This document shows, piece after piece, positions 5,121 through 7,060 of a DNA stretch of 7,060 nt (position 1 is its first letter; every line of letters starts with the position of its first letter). The stretch is from Lagierella sp. (GTDB lineage: Bacteria; Bacillota; Clostridia; Tissierellales; Peptoniphilaceae): the NCBI RefSeq assembly GCF_029983815.1, contig NZ_JASBYU010000032.1, forward strand, positions 1-7,060, written 5' to 3'. The position numbers and the translations under genes were made by a program. The notes beneath the pieces are model-generated. The model searched no databases. It saw nothing but the letters and a program-made list of their open reading frames with translations, and was not told the origin of the DNA.

Positions 5121-5159
5121 CTTACAAAGTTGTAAGAAGTTCTGTAAGTGCTTTGTAAG
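5121..5159 (+). promoter_or_regulatory. Predicted response-regulator binding array of TGTAAG boxes
   Basis: TGTAAG occurs at 5131-5136, 5143-5148 and 5154-5159, with starts 12 and 11 bp apart. This is the one-turn spacing on which OmpR-family regulators bind as tandem subunits. The first copy is also the right arm of a perfect inverted repeat, CTTACAA (5121-5127) with TTGTAAG (5130-5136). The array lies just upstream of the extended -10 of the ABC gene, where a good -35 box is missing. Binding by the regulator at 3585-4247 is inferred. Confidence 0.6.
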
Positions 5160-5166
5160 ACAAAGG

Positions 5167-5175
5167 TGTTATATT
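5167..5175 (+). promoter_or_regulatory. Extended -10 promoter of the ABC transporter operon
   Basis: TGTTATATT fits the TGnTATAAT extended -10 form. The -35 position (5147-5152, AGTGCT) does not match consensus and is covered by the TGTAAG boxes, as in activator-dependent promoters. The start point would be near 5182, leaving a leader of only about 15 nt with the ribosome binding site at its very front, which is tight and lowers confidence. Confidence 0.45.
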
Positions 5176-5181
5176 AAATGT

Positions 5182-5192
5182 GGAGAGGTGAT
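5182..5192 (+). promoter_or_regulatory. Ribosome binding site fixing the ABC ATPase start at 5197
   Basis: GGAGAGGTGAT matches the extended anti-Shine-Dalgarno complement well, and GAGG ends 8-9 nt before ATG 5197. The frame is open further upstream to an ATG at 5104, but that would run through the terminator and the TGTAAG array and has no such site. Confidence 0.75.
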
Positions 5193-5196
5193 AGAC

Positions 5197-5874
5197 ATGT
5201 TAGAAGTAGAAAATTTAAAAAAATATTATAATACAAATGGTGTTGAGGTAAGAGCGCTTGACGACGTATCCTTTTCTGTAGATAATGGGGAATTTATTTC
5301 TATAATTGGAGCCTCAGGATCAGGTAAATCAACTCTATTACATTTAATAGGAGGACTTGATTACCCTACAAGTGGTAAAGTAGTTATTGATGATACAGAT
5401 ATTTATGAACTAAAGGATGATGAGAGGACTATTTTTAGAAGAAGAAATATTGGCTTTGTGTTTCAGTCCTATAATCTGTTACCAATGTTAAATGTTTATG
5501 AGAACGTAGTATTACCCTTTGGACTAGATGGCGAAAAGATTGATAAAAAATATGTAAAACATATTTTGGAAATTTTAGAAATTAAGGACCAGGCTTATAA
5601 GATGTCCAATGAATTATCTGGAGGTCAACAGCAAAGAGTTGCAATAGCCAGAGCTTTGGTAACTAAGCCGTCATTAATATTAGCTGATGAACCTACGGGA
5701 AACTTGGATTCAAAATCATCTTCACAAGTTGTTTACTTATTAAAAAAGATTAATAAAGAGCTTGGAAATACTATACTTATGATTACTCATGATGATACGG
5801 TGGCTCAGGCTGCAAACAAAATGATAAGAATTGAGGATGGGAAGTTGGTGAGAAATAATGAAAGTAAAAAATAG
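5197..5874 (+). CDS. ABC transporter ATP-binding protein, MacB/LolD/BceA type
   Basis: The protein has 225 residues from ATG 5197 and begins MLEVENLKKYY, as usual for the family. It has Walker A GASGSGKST (38-46), the Q loop with Q90 in FVFQSYNLLP, signature LSGGQQQRVAIARAL (140-154), Walker B LILADEP (160-166), D loop GNLD (168-171) and switch H198 in ITHD. All catalytic residues are present. This subfamily powers FtsX-type permeases that export or extract peptides, lipoproteins or macrolides, or that release peptide antibiotics from membrane targets. The permease gene starts 17 nt before this stop, so the two proteins are coupled and form the transporter. The place next to a two-component system, with a predicted regulator-binding array in front, suggests induction by the substrate or by envelope stress. 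The substrate is not evident. Confidence 0.95.
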   Translation: MLEVENLKKYYNTNGVEVRALDDVSFSVDNGEFISIIGASGSGKSTLLHLIGGLDYPTSGKVVIDDTDIYELKDDERTIFRRRNIGFVFQSYNLLPMLNVYENVVLPFGLDGEKIDKKYVKHILEILEIKDQAYKMSNELSGGQQQRVAIARALVTKPSLILADEPTGNLDSKSSSQVVYLLKKINKELGNTILMITHDDTVAQAANKMIRIEDGKLVRNNESKK

Positions 5875-7060
5875 TGCATATATTAGACGACTTGCCAAAA
5901 ACATCCTAAATGCTAATAAAAGCAGGAAAAATATTCTCTTATTAGCCATAGCATTAACCTCTATACTATTTACAAGTCTTTTTTCAGTAGTACTGGGATT
6001 AGGAAAAAGCATGGAAACCCAAACTATGAAAACTATTGGTACTATTAGCCATGGTTCTTTTAAAGATATTTCTGATGAAGATGTAGAAATTTTAACTCAC
6101 GATAAGGATATAAAAGATTTTTCAGTAAGAGAAAAAGTTGGAATACTTGATAATCAAAAAATCATGGCAGAGTTATCTTATATGGATAAAAATGGATTCA
6201 ATTGGGCACTTTTAGAAAAAGTCAAAGGAAAGTTTCCAGAAAAAGAAAATGAAGTATTTGTAGATATAGCAACTGTCAAGAAATTAGGTTATAAGGGTGA
6301 GATTGGAGAAGAGATAGAAATTCCTTTTAATATTGAAAAACCTTACACTGGAGAAACTATTGAAAAGAAAAAGGGAACATTTGTCATATCTGGGACTTAT
6401 CAAAGTCCAATAGACTCTAATGTTGGTGTAGGACAAATCTATTTATCAAAAACTTATGTAGATAAATTATCACTTCCGGAAAAAACTAACGATATGGAAG
6501 TGATGTTGAAAAATTCTTTTAGGATAAAGGATAAACTTTTAAAGATTGCGAAGAGAAATGGTTATGAGGTGGTGGAGGACTCTGGAAATTTATCTGACAA
6601 GGAAATAAGAATTGGAGTTAACTTTGCCTATATTTTATCAGGAAGTAATAGTTTTGATTTTATGACTTTCTTACCAGCATTTGCACTTTTGCTTTTGGTG
6701 ATGCTAGCAGGATATTTAATAATTAACAATATTTTTAAAATATCAGTCAATGAAGATATAAAACTTCTGGGGCTTTTAAAAACAATTGGAATGACAAAGC
6801 CACAAATTAGAAAGCTTGTTCATCTTGAGTCTCTAGCTGTTGCTCTCCCATCTATAATAATTGGAAATATAATCGGAATTTTTATTGGAAAAATTATTTT
6901 AAATAAAATATTTGTAAGTAATGAGATGTTGACGAATGTAAAATTATCGCTCGATGTAATAATCTTAATTATTTTATTTTCCACATCCTTTACTCTGCTT
7001 ACAGTTTTTCTATCAGTTATGAGACCTGCAAGGTATGCGGCAAAAGTTTCTCCAATAGAT
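5858..7060 (+). CDS. FtsX-type ABC transporter permease (N-terminal 401 residues, cut by the window end)
   Basis: ATG 5858 overlaps the ATPase gene by 17 nt, and the frame is open to the last base. Residues 1-24 are basic and cytoplasmic (MKVKNSAYIRRLAKNIL). Helix 1 is about 25-48. An extracytoplasmic region of about 215 residues (50-265) contains FPEKENEVFVD and GTFVISGTY, typical of the MacB-like periplasmic-core fold. Helices 2-4 lie near 270-293, 325-348 and 365-388, forming an FtsX domain with the coupling segment LLGLLKTIGMTKPQIRKL (303-320) that meets the ATPase. The segment MRPARYAAKVSPID at the edge is the usual end of the first FtsX domain. Many clostridial relatives are near 800 residues with a second FtsX half, so about half may be missing. 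No frameshift is seen. Confidence 0.92.
   Translation, partial: MKVKNSAYIRRLAKNILNANKSRKNILLLAIALTSILFTSLFSVVLGLGKSMETQTMKTIGTISHGSFKDISDEDVEILTHDKDIKDFSVREKVGILDNQKIMAELSYMDKNGFNWALLEKVKGKFPEKENEVFVDIATVKKLGYKGEIGEEIEIPFNIEKPYTGETIEKKKGTFVISGTYQSPIDSNVGVGQIYLSKTYVDKLSLPEKTNDMEVMLKNSFRIKDKLLKIAKRNGYEVVEDSGNLSDKEIRIGVNFAYILSGSNSFDFMTFLPAFALLLLVMLAGYLIINNIFKISVNEDIKLLGLLKTIGMTKPQIRKLVHLESLAVALPSIIIGNIIGIFIGKIILNKIFVSNEMLTNVKLSLDVIILIILFSTSFTLLTVFLSVMRPARYAAKVSPID

Noticed and set aside
5104..5196. N-terminal extension of the ABC ATPase starting at 5104
   Set aside because: The extra 31 residues are cysteine-rich, unlike any family member, and are encoded by the terminator and TGTAAG array; ATG 5197 has a strong ribosome binding site and the usual family start.
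5740..6012. Minus-strand 90-codon frame across the ATPase-permease junction
   Set aside because: It is antisense to two well-supported overlapping genes and has no recognisable features.

Overview
The window is AT-rich throughout, with strong AGGAGG-type ribosome binding sites, short U-tract terminators and protein families that point to a low-GC Gram-positive bacterium (Bacillota). The proteins look clostridial or peptoniphilus-like, but no single gene fixes the genus.

Left part (1-2330): accessory DNA with much decay. It opens with the last 26 codons of an upstream gene and its terminator. Then comes an exact-period 23-bp tandem repeat (225-350), followed directly by a good promoter and a badly decayed AAA ATPase of the DUF4143-associated type (about 453-676). 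The one intact gene here (791 or 806 to 1561) encodes an SRA/ScoMcrA-like modified-DNA reader domain joined to a small PcrA/UvrD-C-terminal-like domain, with no recognisable nuclease. Right after it, in the same frame, lies the C-terminal end of a phage-type SNF2 helicase (1562-1846), then a frameshifted phage DUF1492 gene (1931-2329). Together these are remnants of a prophage or similar mobile element.

Middle part (2325-3460): a minus-strand gene for a small three-helix membrane protein with its own terminator, about 300 bp without a convincing gene, and a minus-strand AbrB/SpoVT-type antitoxin-like gene. The antitoxin-like gene has a near-consensus promoter and a perfect palindrome at its predicted transcription start, but an in-frame stop after codon 53 removes its C-terminal half. 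No intact toxin is seen beside it.

Right part (3585-7060): an intact plus-strand module of an OmpR-family response regulator, a small histidine kinase with one membrane segment, an ABC ATPase of the MacB/LolD/BceA type, and the first 401 codons of an FtsX-type permease that runs off the window. Regulator and kinase overlap by 13 nt; ATPase and permease overlap by 17 nt. Between kinase and ATPase there is an intrinsic terminator built around the kinase stop codon, then an inverted and three direct TGTAAG repeats about 11 bp apart, then an extended -10 element. The simplest reading is two transcription units: the two-component system senses something (cell-envelope or peptide stress is the usual theme for such modules) and the phosphorylated regulator switches on the exporter from the TGTAAG boxes. 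The substrate cannot be read from the sequence.
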